A DNA stretch of 5,384 nucleotides from an uncultured Prevotella sp. (GTDB taxonomy: Bacteria; Bacteroidota; Bacteroidia; Bacteroidales; Bacteroidaceae): contig CAJPPF010000148.1 in NCBI GenBank assembly GCA_905372445.1, forward strand, positions 1 through 5,384, in the 5' to 3' direction. Below the pieces are notes generated by a model that was not told where the DNA came from, searched no databases, and was given only the letters and a program-made list of their open reading frames with translations. The stretch's first letter is position 1; every line of letters begins with the position of its first letter. Below are positions 1-5,384 of this stretch, in pieces. The translations under genes and the position numbers were made by a program.

Positions 1-2
1 TC

Positions 3-341
3 TCCACACAGATGGACAGTCTTATTCCGGCAAGCAAGATTTCCAACCTCACGCAAGGTATGTTCGTGGGGGCAGTGTCTGACAATTTTGACGAACGTAT
101 TGACCAAAAGATTTTCCATGCGGAGATAGTCGTAGATAGTGCCAAAATCTCCGCCGAGATGAAAGCCTATCAACCAATCCCTATAATCGCGGACTTTACA
201 AACGAAGATGGCTCCGACAATCTCAAAGAGACCATCGAAGCCAACTATAAACGTGTCAAACAAGAGATTATCTCACTTGTGGAATCGGAGAAGGAACGCA
301 TCAAGGCCGACCCGGCTCTTGCTCACTTAAATAAGGAGTAG
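3..341 (+). CDS. mobC: C-terminal end of a MobC-type conjugative coupling protein (partial)
   Basis: Seen: the frame is open from the left edge (codons S-T-Q precede the first Met at 12) and ends at TAG 339-341, so this is the last 112 codons of a longer gene; the Met at 12 is probably internal. The visible part contains STQMDSLIPASKISNLTQG, then MFVGAVSDNFDERIDQKIFH and AEIVVD, followed by a charged helical end rich in Lys/Glu (ANYKRVKQEIISLVESEKER). Family knowledge, from memory: this block closely resembles the C-terminus of MobC, the VirD4/TraG-like ATPase of Bacteroides and Prevotella conjugative elements. MobC links the relaxase-bound DNA to the type IV secretion channel at the inner membrane; such proteins are usually about 650-700 residues. 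The Walker motifs would lie upstream of the window and cannot be checked. Inference: the window begins at the end of the mobilisation region of an integrative or conjugative element. The VirB4-like TraG ATPase is a less likely alternative. The symbol follows Bacteroides usage. Confidence 0.8.
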   Translation, partial: STQMDSLIPASKISNLTQGMFVGAVSDNFDERIDQKIFHAEIVVDSAKISAEMKAYQPIPIIADFTNEDGSDNLKETIEANYKRVKQEIISLVESEKERIKADPALAHLNKE

Positions 342-343
342 CC

Positions 344-560
344 CGTTTGCCGAGCCGTTTGCCGAGCTTCGGAAAGTCTGCCGTCGTTTGTCGGGACGTC
401 TGCCGAGTCTCGGCATTTAACATCTGTTATACCTTGACGTTTTCCGAACTTCGGCATTTAACATCCGTTACGCCTTGACGTTTTCCGAACTTCGGCATTT
501 AACATCCGTTATGTTTTGGTGTTTTCCGAACTTCGGCAAGGCTCTCAGCATTTTACGTTT
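344..560. repeat. 41-bp tandem repeat array 1 (palindrome-centred)
   Basis: Units start with CGG at 370, 411, 452, 493 and 534, exactly 41 bp apart; a partial unit (344-369) begins 2 bases after the coupling-protein stop codon. Units at 411, 452 and 493 share CATTTAACATC(T/C)GTTA and most of CTTGACGTTTTCCGAACTT; the units at 370 and 534 have different interiors but keep the period and the CGG start. Each unit junction holds a palindrome, for example TGCCGAG-T-CTCGGCA at 401-415 or CCGAACTTCGG in later units. The last unit fades into AT-rich DNA around 557-560. The period is not a multiple of three and no convincing protein is encoded. The first palindromes could also end transcription of the coupling-protein gene, but no U-tract supports this. 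Confidence 0.93.
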
Positions 561-586
561 TTCATTTTATATATACTTAATATATG

Positions 587-665
587 AGTCGGCCTTGCCG
601 AGACGAGTTGATGAGCCCATAGGTACACTCTTTCAGTCGGCTACGCCGAGACGAGTTGATGAGCC
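587..665. repeat. Pair of 31-bp direct repeats, each a small hairpin with a variable loop
   Basis: Copies at 587-617 and 635-665 lie 48 bp apart and are identical except at three adjacent bases. Each begins AGTCGGC-nnn-GCCGAGACGA and ends GTTGATGAGCC. The three differing bases (CTT versus TAC) are exactly the loop between the arms TCGGC and GCCGA, so the stem is kept while the loop differs. The 17-bp spacer is unrelated to the repeat. The GCCGAG string also occurs in the neighbouring 41-bp units, so the two repeat families may share ancestry. A plus-strand reading frame crosses this pair, but it also crosses the 41-bp array and shows no protein-like character. Confidence 0.75.
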
Positions 666-682
666 GTCAGGCGAATAAATCA

Positions 683-709
683 TACAAATCTTTCCAAATC
701 CTACAAATC
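683..709. repeat. Three CAAATC motifs in an AT-rich spacer
   Basis: CAAATC occurs at 685-690, 695-700 and 704-709; TACAAATC occurs at 683-690 and 702-709. The stretch is followed by a run of T (711-716) and AT-rich sequence to about 735. Together with 561-586 (AT-rich, ATATA/TATAT palindrome-like) this accounts for the rest of the gene-free region between array 1 and the hairpin at 750. No promoter consensus or gene was recognised here. Confidence 0.4.
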
Positions 710-749
710 CTTTTTTCATCTGTATTTATTTGTTCAGACGTTTCCCGAA

Positions 750-790
750 CATCGGGAGCGCGGCACTTGTTGCGCGCCGCACCCCCGATG
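750..790 (-). terminator. GC-rich hairpin after the small-protein gene
   Basis: CATCGGG (750-756) is the exact inverse of CCCGATG (784-790). The interior contains GCGGC and GCCGC arms that extend the fold around an ACTTGTT-containing loop. It lies 11 bases beyond the small gene's stop codon on the minus strand, where a transcript end is expected. No clear U-tract follows on either strand, so it is terminator-like by position and fold rather than a classic intrinsic terminator. An RNA-stabilising 3' hairpin is the alternative. Confidence 0.6.
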
Positions 791-801
791 AAAAGACAGG
801 G

Positions 802-1008
802 TTAATCGTTCCACAGCGATGACGGGCGGCGGCTTGGGGCGTCATAGTCATCGTCGTCCTCCTCGCCGTCAAAGAAGTTGTTACCTTTCGACAGTGCTGG
901 TCCCGTTGCGGGGCCCTCGCCGATGCCCACGCTGGTGGAGCCGGCGAGGATAGCGTTTTCTAATACGATGGGAACCACATTAATTTCCGGTTTGATATAC
1001 TTTTTCAT
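802..1008 (-). CDS. Small acidic protein of unknown function, Prevotella MKKYxxP-type
   Basis: Seen: 68 codons from ATG (1006-1008) to TAA (802-804). The protein starts MKKYIKPEINVVPIVLENAI, continues LAGSTSVGIGEGPATG, has LSKGNNFFDG (about 39-48), then an acidic run E-E-D-D-D-D-Y-D (about 49-56), and ends SRRPSSLWND. There is no Cys, so no lipobox. The N-terminus has two Lys but the following segment is interrupted by Glu and Pro, so a normal signal peptide is not evident. From memory, Prevotella and relatives encode many short proteins with an MKK-Y-x-x-P start, a hydrophobic stretch ending in L-A-x-S, and an acidic tail ending in Trp-Asp, often beside large surface proteins; no function is known to me. 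The leader is A-rich (AAGCAAA before ATG) with no Shine-Dalgarno. It lies 138 bp downstream of the large secreted-protein gene with no visible promoter of its own, so co-transcription is likely. A peptide precursor or a chaperone/partner of the neighbour is possible but unsupported. Confidence 0.72.
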   Translation of the reverse strand: MKKYIKPEINVVPIVLENAILAGSTSVGIGEGPATGPALSKGNNFFDGEEDDDDYDAPSRRPSSLWND

Positions 1009-1061
1009 TTTGCTTGAATGTTTAAAAAGTTAATTTGAATATTTAAAATTGGTTGGTTATC

Positions 1062-1128
1062 GGGAGCGCGCCCGTTTCTCTGAGAGATCTCGGAACGTGA
1101 TGAATCTCGCCCTACGGCGGGCGCTCCC
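1062..1128 (-). terminator. Long imperfect hairpin between the large and small genes
   Basis: GGGAGCGCGCCCG (1062-1074) pairs with CGGGCGCTCCC (1118-1128) as an 11-bp stem with a two-base bulge. The 43-base interior has further potential small stems (CGCC-CTAC-GGCG; GAGAT with ATCTC). It begins 18 bases after the TAA of the large minus-strand gene and ends 53 bases before the small gene's ATG. There is no U-tract directly after the stem, so it may be a partial terminator, an attenuator or a processing/stability element that sets unequal expression of the two genes. Its 3' arm on the minus strand (CGCGCTCCCGAT) is identical to that of the hairpin at 750-790. Confidence 0.5.
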
Positions 1129-1146
1129 CCTTGATGACAAGAGATT

Positions 1147-4100
1147 TTATTTCACGATGACCTTCCGTCCTCCGACGATATAAACGCCTGCGGGCAGCTG
1201 GTGGCGTGCGTCGTCTAAGCGGTCGGCCACGCGACGGCCCTGCAGGTCATATACCGGACCGTTCTTCCCGTCGGTCGCTTCGTTCGTCACGTCGCCGATG
1301 CCGGTGGTCTCGCCGTCGAGGATGATGGAGAGCGTCTTGGCAGCAGAGGCTTTCGGACAAACGACATAGGCGCGATAAGCAGGAACGGTGGCTTCGGGAT
1401 ACTCCGTCGTTACCTTATGGAACTTGCCATCAGGCTGCAGGATGTAGGCGTTGGCTGCTGCAGCCGTAGCGTTGTCCACGCCGTCCACCGTGCCCACGAA
1501 TCTGAAAGCTCCGGCGGGCTGCTTCAACCCATCGTCCTTGTAGGCTTTCACCTGTAGGTTATAGCCGTCGAGCTGTGGCGTGCCGCCGGCAGTGATGTAA
1601 TACGGGCGGTATGCCTCGAGCTTATCTTTCGTTTCCTTAAAACTGATTGAGGTGTTGCTGCCGGCCGAGAGGTTGTAGGCTGTGAAACTTCCGTTACGAG
1701 GCAGCTCGTAAGGCAGGCACACCGTGGCGTTGTTCTTGCTGCTGAGGGTGCGCTCGTAGGTTGTCTTCGTGGCGAGGAAGTCGAGCCCGATGGGCAGTGG
1801 TGTGCCGTCGGTGAGGCGGAAGTCTTCGCATGCCCAGCGGCTGTTCGCCGCGTCGTAGTACACGTAGTTGGTCCTGCTCTTGTCGGGCGCGTGGTAGAGG
1901 TTGGGCATTTCGCCCAGCACCTGTGCCCAATGGCAAACGTCGGTGCGGTTGTTCTGCAGGAGCTTGGTTACCTCGCCGCTCTTGAGCTGCTTCTCGGTTA
2001 CCTGCGTGCCCTGTGGAATTTCGCCGCATTTGTTGAGGTGGTAGCAGTTGTTCAGGGTGGTGTACTTCTCGGGAGCAAAGGTTCTTAAAGGTCCGTACAA
2101 TTGGGTAACATTGCCTGCGCCGAGGTAGAGGCAGTTGTTCAGCGTAACTGGTTTTGTTGTAGGCTCGTTCTTATAACCAAGATCATATATAAACCCGGAC
2201 ATCGTAAGTCGGGCCCAGTCAGACGGGCGGAAAAATACTTTGACGAGGCAGTCGGTCATGGTAATCGAGGCGTTATATCCAGAGTAAATCATGCCGGCGC
2301 CATATCCCCTGTTGTCAAGTGTGATCACGCCATTAGTAACGCATTTGGTCATGGTAAGACTACCTCCTAATATCTCGCAAACCATGCCGCCAACATCGCC
2401 ATCTTTAACCGTTAGATACATATCGGTGATGCAGTTGGTGATAGTGGTATTGCCGTCCGCATTGCTAATCAATCCGCCAAAGATACCTCTATCCATTTCA
2501 GAATTTATGTTTCCTGTAACGCACAGGTTCTTGATGGTGGCGTTGTTCACACTTTGGAAGGGGGCTATCTTGTAGCCTTCTTTTGGATACCAGCTGACAT
2601 TGAGCGTATGCCCCTGCCCGTCGAAGGTGCCGGTGTAGGGTCTGCCGAAATCGACGATGGCATAGCTGTACTCATTATTGCCCACCATCGCGATGTCCCT
2701 GCCGAGGTTGATGTCGGCAGTCATCTTGGCATCGAGATTAGTCTGTCCGTCCTTCACGAGTTCGCAGAACTCTTTCCATTCTTCCTTCGAACCTATCATG
2801 TAACAGTTATTTATGAGTATGGTTACAATCACGGTGCGGTCGGCTGTGATGGGGGTGGAAGTCGTGAATTTGCCTGAGAAAGTGAAATTATAAGTATCTT
2901 GAGGGTTGAAGTTGCTGCCCAATATCTCCTTCGCCGTGGGCAGCGAGCCGTAGATACCCTTGCCGCGGTTGGCGTAGCGGGTGGTTCTCACCTGTCCTTT
3001 GTAGCTGAACTTCACTTCATACACCATCTTCAAGGGAGCGTTGGTAGGCATCGGCTGCGCGTCGCTGTCGAGATCTTGTCCCCAAATCGTGTATTCCCCC
3101 CTGCCGGCCTGCAGCTTATAGGCTACGTAGCCGTTCCGCAGCTGCTCGGCGGTTACCTGCGTGCCTTGTGCCTCACCGCAGGGGTTGAGGTAGTAGCAGT
3201 TGTTGAGGGTGGTGTTATAACCGAAGGTGTAGCTGTTCCAGCCGTTGTTCTCGCCGGCGTAGAGGCAGTTGGTCAGGGTGCAGGTGCCATACTGATTCCT
3301 TACAAATCCTGCCATATATCCCTGGCCTTGCCCCGTCGTGGCGTGGAACTTGCCCTTGACGACGCAGTCGGTGATGGTGACATTGGCATTATTCCATACG
3401 CATTCAATCATGCCCGCCGCGTCGCATCCGCCTTCGTTATAGCTGCTCGTGATGTTCACTGCGCTGACACAGCCCGAGATGGTGGTGGTGCCATAGACGT
3501 TGCAAATCAATCCTGACAAAAAGTGGGTGTTCGAATTGATTTCTCCTTCGGTGCGCAGGTTCTTGATAGTGGCACCCTCCACACTCTTGAACGGGGCTAT
3601 GTCGGTTGCGTTGCCGCTATTCCAGTTGATCTTCAGCGCGTATTCCTGTCCATTGAACGTGCCGGCGTACTTGTTAGCGTTGGTTCCCACCATCACAATG
3701 TCCCCTCCGAGGTTGACGTCGCCGTCAAGGCGAGCGTTGAGATTGGTCATGCCCTTTTCGTTGACGAGTTTACAGAACAGCTTCCACTCGTCGGCGTCCT
3801 TGATGAGCATCGCGCCGTTGCGGTCCCTGCGTATCACATAGAAGGTCTGCGAGAAGGAGGCCGCCTCGTAGTAATCGTTCTGCGCCTGTTTGATGGTGAT
3901 GGTCACCTCGCCAGCCTTACTGCCGCACTTGACCCTGCCGTCAAAATTGACGACATTGGGATTGCTGCTGGTAACGCTGATTCCCCCATTGTCCGTATTG
4001 TAATCTCTGTGACTGCTCGTGTTATGGTTGAACAACTCGAATATGCCGTAATTATCGCCGCAGGAAATCAGGTTGACCTCATTTTTCTTACTGAAGGTTA

Positions 4101-4839
4101 CCTTGTCGCGCATCACGTTGATAGTAGTGCTACCCTCCGATTTGGCATATGTGCCATTGGCAAGGTAAGTGACGGTGAAGACTCCCTTTCCGGGGCGCAT
4201 AATATGTAACTTACCCCCATCGAGGACTTTCGCGATAGTGCCATTATTCTCCAGAGAGTACCGGACATTGCCGGTGTGCCCATTGGAGATGATTTCGGGC
4301 GTTATCCAACCCGACATGGAGTATACATTATACTGTGAATGCTTAAATCCCACGCTGACGGCCTTTACATAATCTATCTCGTACACCGCGAACTCCACGT
4401 CTTTTAGCGCTTCTATCCTAATGTCTTGGCTGGGCGCGTCCCAGCAGCTGATATTTAGTGATTTTTCATGAGTTTCGTCACTGAATTCATAATACTTTTT
4501 CTTATAGCGATTGTCATCCACGCAGTTGATGTAGGTTGGGTTCTCCAGCTGTTCGCGGATGCTAAAAGCGCGCACACGCCAGCCATCCTTACACCTGATG
4601 GTAACGGAAGAACCTTTTTTCATCACCCAGTTGCGGTTGGCAGCCGTCAATGCCGGCCCGGTCTTGCAGTCGCTCCACGTGACGGTAACAATGCCGTCCT
4701 TGGTTGTACGAGTACCCTCTACTTCGCCTCGGCTTCGGTAGCGAGCTATAGTTGTGTAGGATTTGCTCCACGCCGGCGCGGCCAGCAAGAAGACCAATAG
4801 AAAGAGGCAGAGCCTCTGAATTGTAATTGAATGTTTCAT
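1147..4839 (-). CDS. Large secreted surface protein with Ig-like, GLUG-like repeats and a T9SS-like C-terminal tail
   Basis: Seen: 1230 residues, ATG at 4837-4839, TAA at 1147-1149. Residues 1-25 form a signal peptide (basic start, LCLFLLVFLLAAPAWS core). About 165-242 and 245-336 look like bacterial Ig-like (Big_2-type) domains, e.g. VRYSLENNGTIAKV and SSNPNVVNFDGRVK. Two homologous modules follow (about 344-590 and 680-976), each opening with a D/K-x-x-EWKxFCxLV segment, N-L-x-A-x-x-x-x-D-x-N-L-G and GTF(N/D)GQ, then GLUG-like turns (SGLICN, GGLISN, GGMVCE, AGFVRN) with T-x-x-x-C strands, and closing LNNCY-x-LN-x-CGE ... QGTQVT. About 605-672 resembles an InlB B-repeat-like linker. The last 35 residues (VYDLQGRRV ... 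GVYIVGGRKVIVK) match type IX secretion type A sorting tails. Inference: exported and cell-surface attached or released, probably adhesive; no catalytic motif was recognised. Residues 26-160 are unrecognised. The start is chosen because the signal peptide begins there; there is no Shine-Dalgarno, as is usual in Bacteroidota. Confidence 0.93.
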   Translation of the reverse strand: MKHSITIQRLCLFLLVFLLAAPAWSKSYTTIARYRSRGEVEGTRTTKDGIVTVTWSDCKTGPALTAANRNWVMKKGSSVTIRCKDGWRVRAFSIREQLENPTYINCVDDNRYKKKYYEFSDETHEKSLNISCWDAPSQDIRIEALKDVEFAVYEIDYVKAVSVGFKHSQYNVYSMSGWITPEIISNGHTGNVRYSLENNGTIAKVLDGGKLHIMRPGKGVFTVTYLANGTYAKSEGSTTINVMRDKVTFSKKNEVNLISCGDNYGIFELFNHNTSSHRDYNTDNGGISVTSSNPNVVNFDGRVKCGSKAGEVTITIKQAQNDYYEAASFSQTFYVIRRDRNGAMLIKDADEWKLFCKLVNEKGMTNLNARLDGDVNLGGDIVMVGTNANKYAGTFNGQEYALKINWNSGNATDIAPFKSVEGATIKNLRTEGEINSNTHFLSGLICNVYGTTTISGCVSAVNITSSYNEGGCDAAGMIECVWNNANVTITDCVVKGKFHATTGQGQGYMAGFVRNQYGTCTLTNCLYAGENNGWNSYTFGYNTTLNNCYYLNPCGEAQGTQVTAEQLRNGYVAYKLQAGRGEYTIWGQDLDSDAQPMPTNAPLKMVYEVKFSYKGQVRTTRYANRGKGIYGSLPTAKEILGSNFNPQDTYNFTFSGKFTTSTPITADRTVIVTILINNCYMIGSKEEWKEFCELVKDGQTNLDAKMTADINLGRDIAMVGNNEYSYAIVDFGRPYTGTFDGQGHTLNVSWYPKEGYKIAPFQSVNNATIKNLCVTGNINSEMDRGIFGGLISNADGNTTITNCITDMYLTVKDGDVGGMVCEILGGSLTMTKCVTNGVITLDNRGYGAGMIYSGYNASITMTDCLVKVFFRPSDWARLTMSGFIYDLGYKNEPTTKPVTLNNCLYLGAGNVTQLYGPLRTFAPEKYTTLNNCYHLNKCGEIPQGTQVTEKQLKSGEVTKLLQNNRTDVCHWAQVLGEMPNLYHAPDKSRTNYVYYDAANSRWACEDFRLTDGTPLPIGLDFLATKTTYERTLSSKNNATVCLPYELPRNGSFTAYNLSAGSNTSISFKETKDKLEAYRPYYITAGGTPQLDGYNLQVKAYKDDGLKQPAGAFRFVGTVDGVDNATAAAANAYILQPDGKFHKVTTEYPEATVPAYRAYVVCPKASAAKTLSIILDGETTGIGDVTNEATDGKNGPVYDLQGRRVADRLDDARHQLPAGVYIVGGRKVIVK
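1912..3810 (-). repeat. Two diverged copies of a GLUG/beta-helix-like module inside the large gene
   Basis: Module 1 is encoded at about 3070-3810 (residues 344-590), module 2 at about 1912-2802 (residues 680-976). Matching landmarks in order: EWKLFCKLV / EWKEFCELV; TNLNARLDGDVNLGGDI / TNLDAKMTADINLGRDI; GTFNGQ / GTFDGQ; IAPFKSVEGATIKNL / IAPFQSVNNATIKNL; LNNCYYLNPCGE / LNNCYHLNKCGE; QGTQVTAEQLRNG / QGTQVTEKQLKSG. Module 2 is about 50 residues longer because of extra repeat turns in its middle. The copies are clearly homologous but well diverged, so the duplication is old. Confidence 0.88.
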
Positions 4840-5036
4840 CTTAAATTGAAATTAAAATTTAAAATTAATAGTTTGAAATTTGAAATGAATCATTGAATTT
4901 GAAATGAATCATTAAGATTGAATTTGAAATTTGAAATTAAACCATAGGCTTTAGAGTTTGAAGTTTGAAATGTGAAGTTTGAAATGTGAAGTTTGAAATT
5001 TGATGTTTGATGTTTAAAGTTTGAAATTTTTAATGT
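4840..5036 (-). promoter_or_regulatory. Low-complexity, heptad-repeat leader upstream of the large gene
   Basis: This 197-bp gene-free stretch directly precedes the large gene's start. It consists mostly of TTTGAA(A/G) words: TTTGAAATGAATCATT is repeated 19 bp apart (4879 and 4898), and GAAGTTTGAAATGT recurs with a 14-bp period from 4960, 4974 and (first 11 bases) 4988. On the plus strand it has only six C in 197 bases, and none from 4950 to 5041, so a minus-strand transcript through it would be almost free of G and largely unstructured. No exact Bacteroidota -7 box (TAnnTTTG) was found on the minus strand, so the promoter is unplaced; it should lie here or in the array upstream. Regulatory role is inferred from position only. 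Confidence 0.55.
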
Positions 5037-5040
5037 GAGA

Positions 5041-5384
5041 ACGGTTGCCGTCGTTTGCCGGGACGTTTGCCGGGCTTCGGCATTTAATATCTATTATATC
5101 TTGACGTTTGCCGAACCTCGGCATTTAACATCCGTTATACCTTGACGTTTGCCGAACCTCGGCATTTAACATTTCTTTTGCTTTGACGTTTGCCGAGCTT
5201 CGGCAAAGCTCCCGCCATTTGCTTTGACGTTTGCCGGGCTTCGGAAAGGCTGCCGCCATTTGACGGGACGTCTTCTTGCGTGTCGGAAAAGCTCCCATCA
5301 TTTGACGGGGCCTCTTCTTGCACTCGGGAAAGGCTGCCGCCATTTGACGGGACATCTTCTTGCACTCGGGAAAGGCTGCTGTCG
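5041..5384. repeat. 41-bp tandem repeat array 2, running off the right edge
   Basis: CGG unit starts fall at 5078, 5119, 5160, 5201, 5242, 5284, 5325 and 5367, i.e. periods of 41, 41, 41, 41, 42, 41 and 42. Units at 5078-5200 have the CATTTAAYAT interior seen in array 1 with palindromes such as TGCCGAACCTCGGCA; the unit at 5201 is intermediate (CAAAGCTCCCGCCATTTG); from 5242 on the units are a second subtype (AAAGGCTGCCGCCATTTGAC ... TCTTCTTGCACTCGG). A partial unit (5041-5077) resembles the 370-410 unit of array 1. The orientation is the same as array 1. Two overlapping minus-strand frames are open through it only because of base composition; this is non-coding repeat DNA. Confidence 0.93.

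Noticed and set aside
344..560. Regular palindrome-containing repeats with about 26-bp intervals, CRISPR-like at first sight
   Set aside because: The intervals between palindromes are themselves near-identical from unit to unit (TTTAACATC ... CTTGACG), so this is a tandem repeat rather than repeat plus unique spacers; no cas gene is present.
475..678. A 67-codon plus-strand reading frame across array 1 and the twin hairpins
   Set aside because: It starts inside a 41-bp repeat and owes its repeated PRRVDEP segment to the 31-bp DNA repeat, whose variation follows a hairpin loop rather than codons.
802..1008. Lipoprotein interpretation of LAGS in the small protein
   Set aside because: A lipobox requires Cys at the cleavage position; the protein has Ser there and contains no Cys at all.
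1062..1128. tRNA-like shape: 7-bp acceptor-like stem closing a structured stretch of about 67 bases
   Set aside because: There is no T-arm GTTCRA motif, no proper D-arm or anticodon stem spacing, and no CCA context; the position behind a stop codon fits a terminator-type hairpin better.
1694..2029. A 111-codon minus-strand frame overlapping the large gene, Arg/Gln-rich
   Set aside because: It is a frame-shifted reading of the GC-rich part of the large gene with a composition typical of out-of-frame translation; the main frame is uninterrupted there.
1891..4800. Many long plus-strand reading frames, up to 228 codons, opposite the large gene
   Set aside because: They lie antisense to a convincing 1230-residue gene with signal peptide, domains and sorting tail; their products are low-complexity Val/Ala/Gly-rich with no recognisable features.
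4840..5040. A defined promoter for the large gene
   Set aside because: I looked for the Bacteroidota TAnnTTTG box on the minus strand (CAAAnnTA on the plus strand) and found no match in this stretch, so no promoter coordinates are given.
5125..5365. Two overlapping 76-residue minus-strand reading frames with repetitive Ala/Phe/Pro/Lys-rich products
   Set aside because: They arise from the 41/42-bp array read in two frames at once. The period is not a multiple of three, so the peptide repeats only by frame cycling; there is no start context or protein-like composition.

Overview
The window looks like chromosomal or integrative-element DNA from a Bacteroidota member, most likely an oral-type Prevotella (Prevotellaceae). 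Three things suggest this. The left-edge gene ends like the MobC-type coupling proteins of Bacteroides/Prevotella conjugative elements. The large secreted protein carries a Prevotella-style tail (VYDLQGRRV ... LPAGVYIVGGRKVIVK). Neither minus-strand start has a Shine-Dalgarno sequence; both have A/T-rich leaders, as is usual in this phylum. The genus assignment is by recognition from memory, not by a search.

Layout from left to right: (1) 3-341, plus strand, the last 112 codons of a VirD4/TraG-like conjugative coupling protein (MobC type). (2) 344-560, a tandem array with a 41-bp period built around a short palindrome, starting 2 bases after that stop codon. (3) 561-801, non-coding: a pair of 31-bp hairpin repeats, three CAAATC motifs and a GC-rich hairpin. 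(4) 802-1008, minus strand, a 68-residue acidic small protein of unknown function. (5) 1009-1146, an intergenic gap with a long imperfect hairpin. (6) 1147-4839, minus strand, a 1230-residue secreted, repeat-built surface protein with Ig-like, GLUG-like and sorting-tail regions. (7) 4840-5036, a low-complexity, heptad-like leader with almost no C on the plus strand. (8) 5041-5384, a second 41-bp array that runs off the window.

The large surface protein and the small acidic protein are co-oriented and 138 bp apart, so they probably form a transcription unit, with hairpins after each stop codon. The coupling-protein gene points towards them from the left and belongs to a different system. The most notable architecture is that the two 41-bp arrays have the same orientation and the same order of unit subtypes, about 4667 bp apart. 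The surface-protein/small-protein pair therefore sits between long direct repeats, like a cassette that could be duplicated, exchanged or deleted by recombination.

No rRNA, tRNA, transposase, integrase or CRISPR array is visible.
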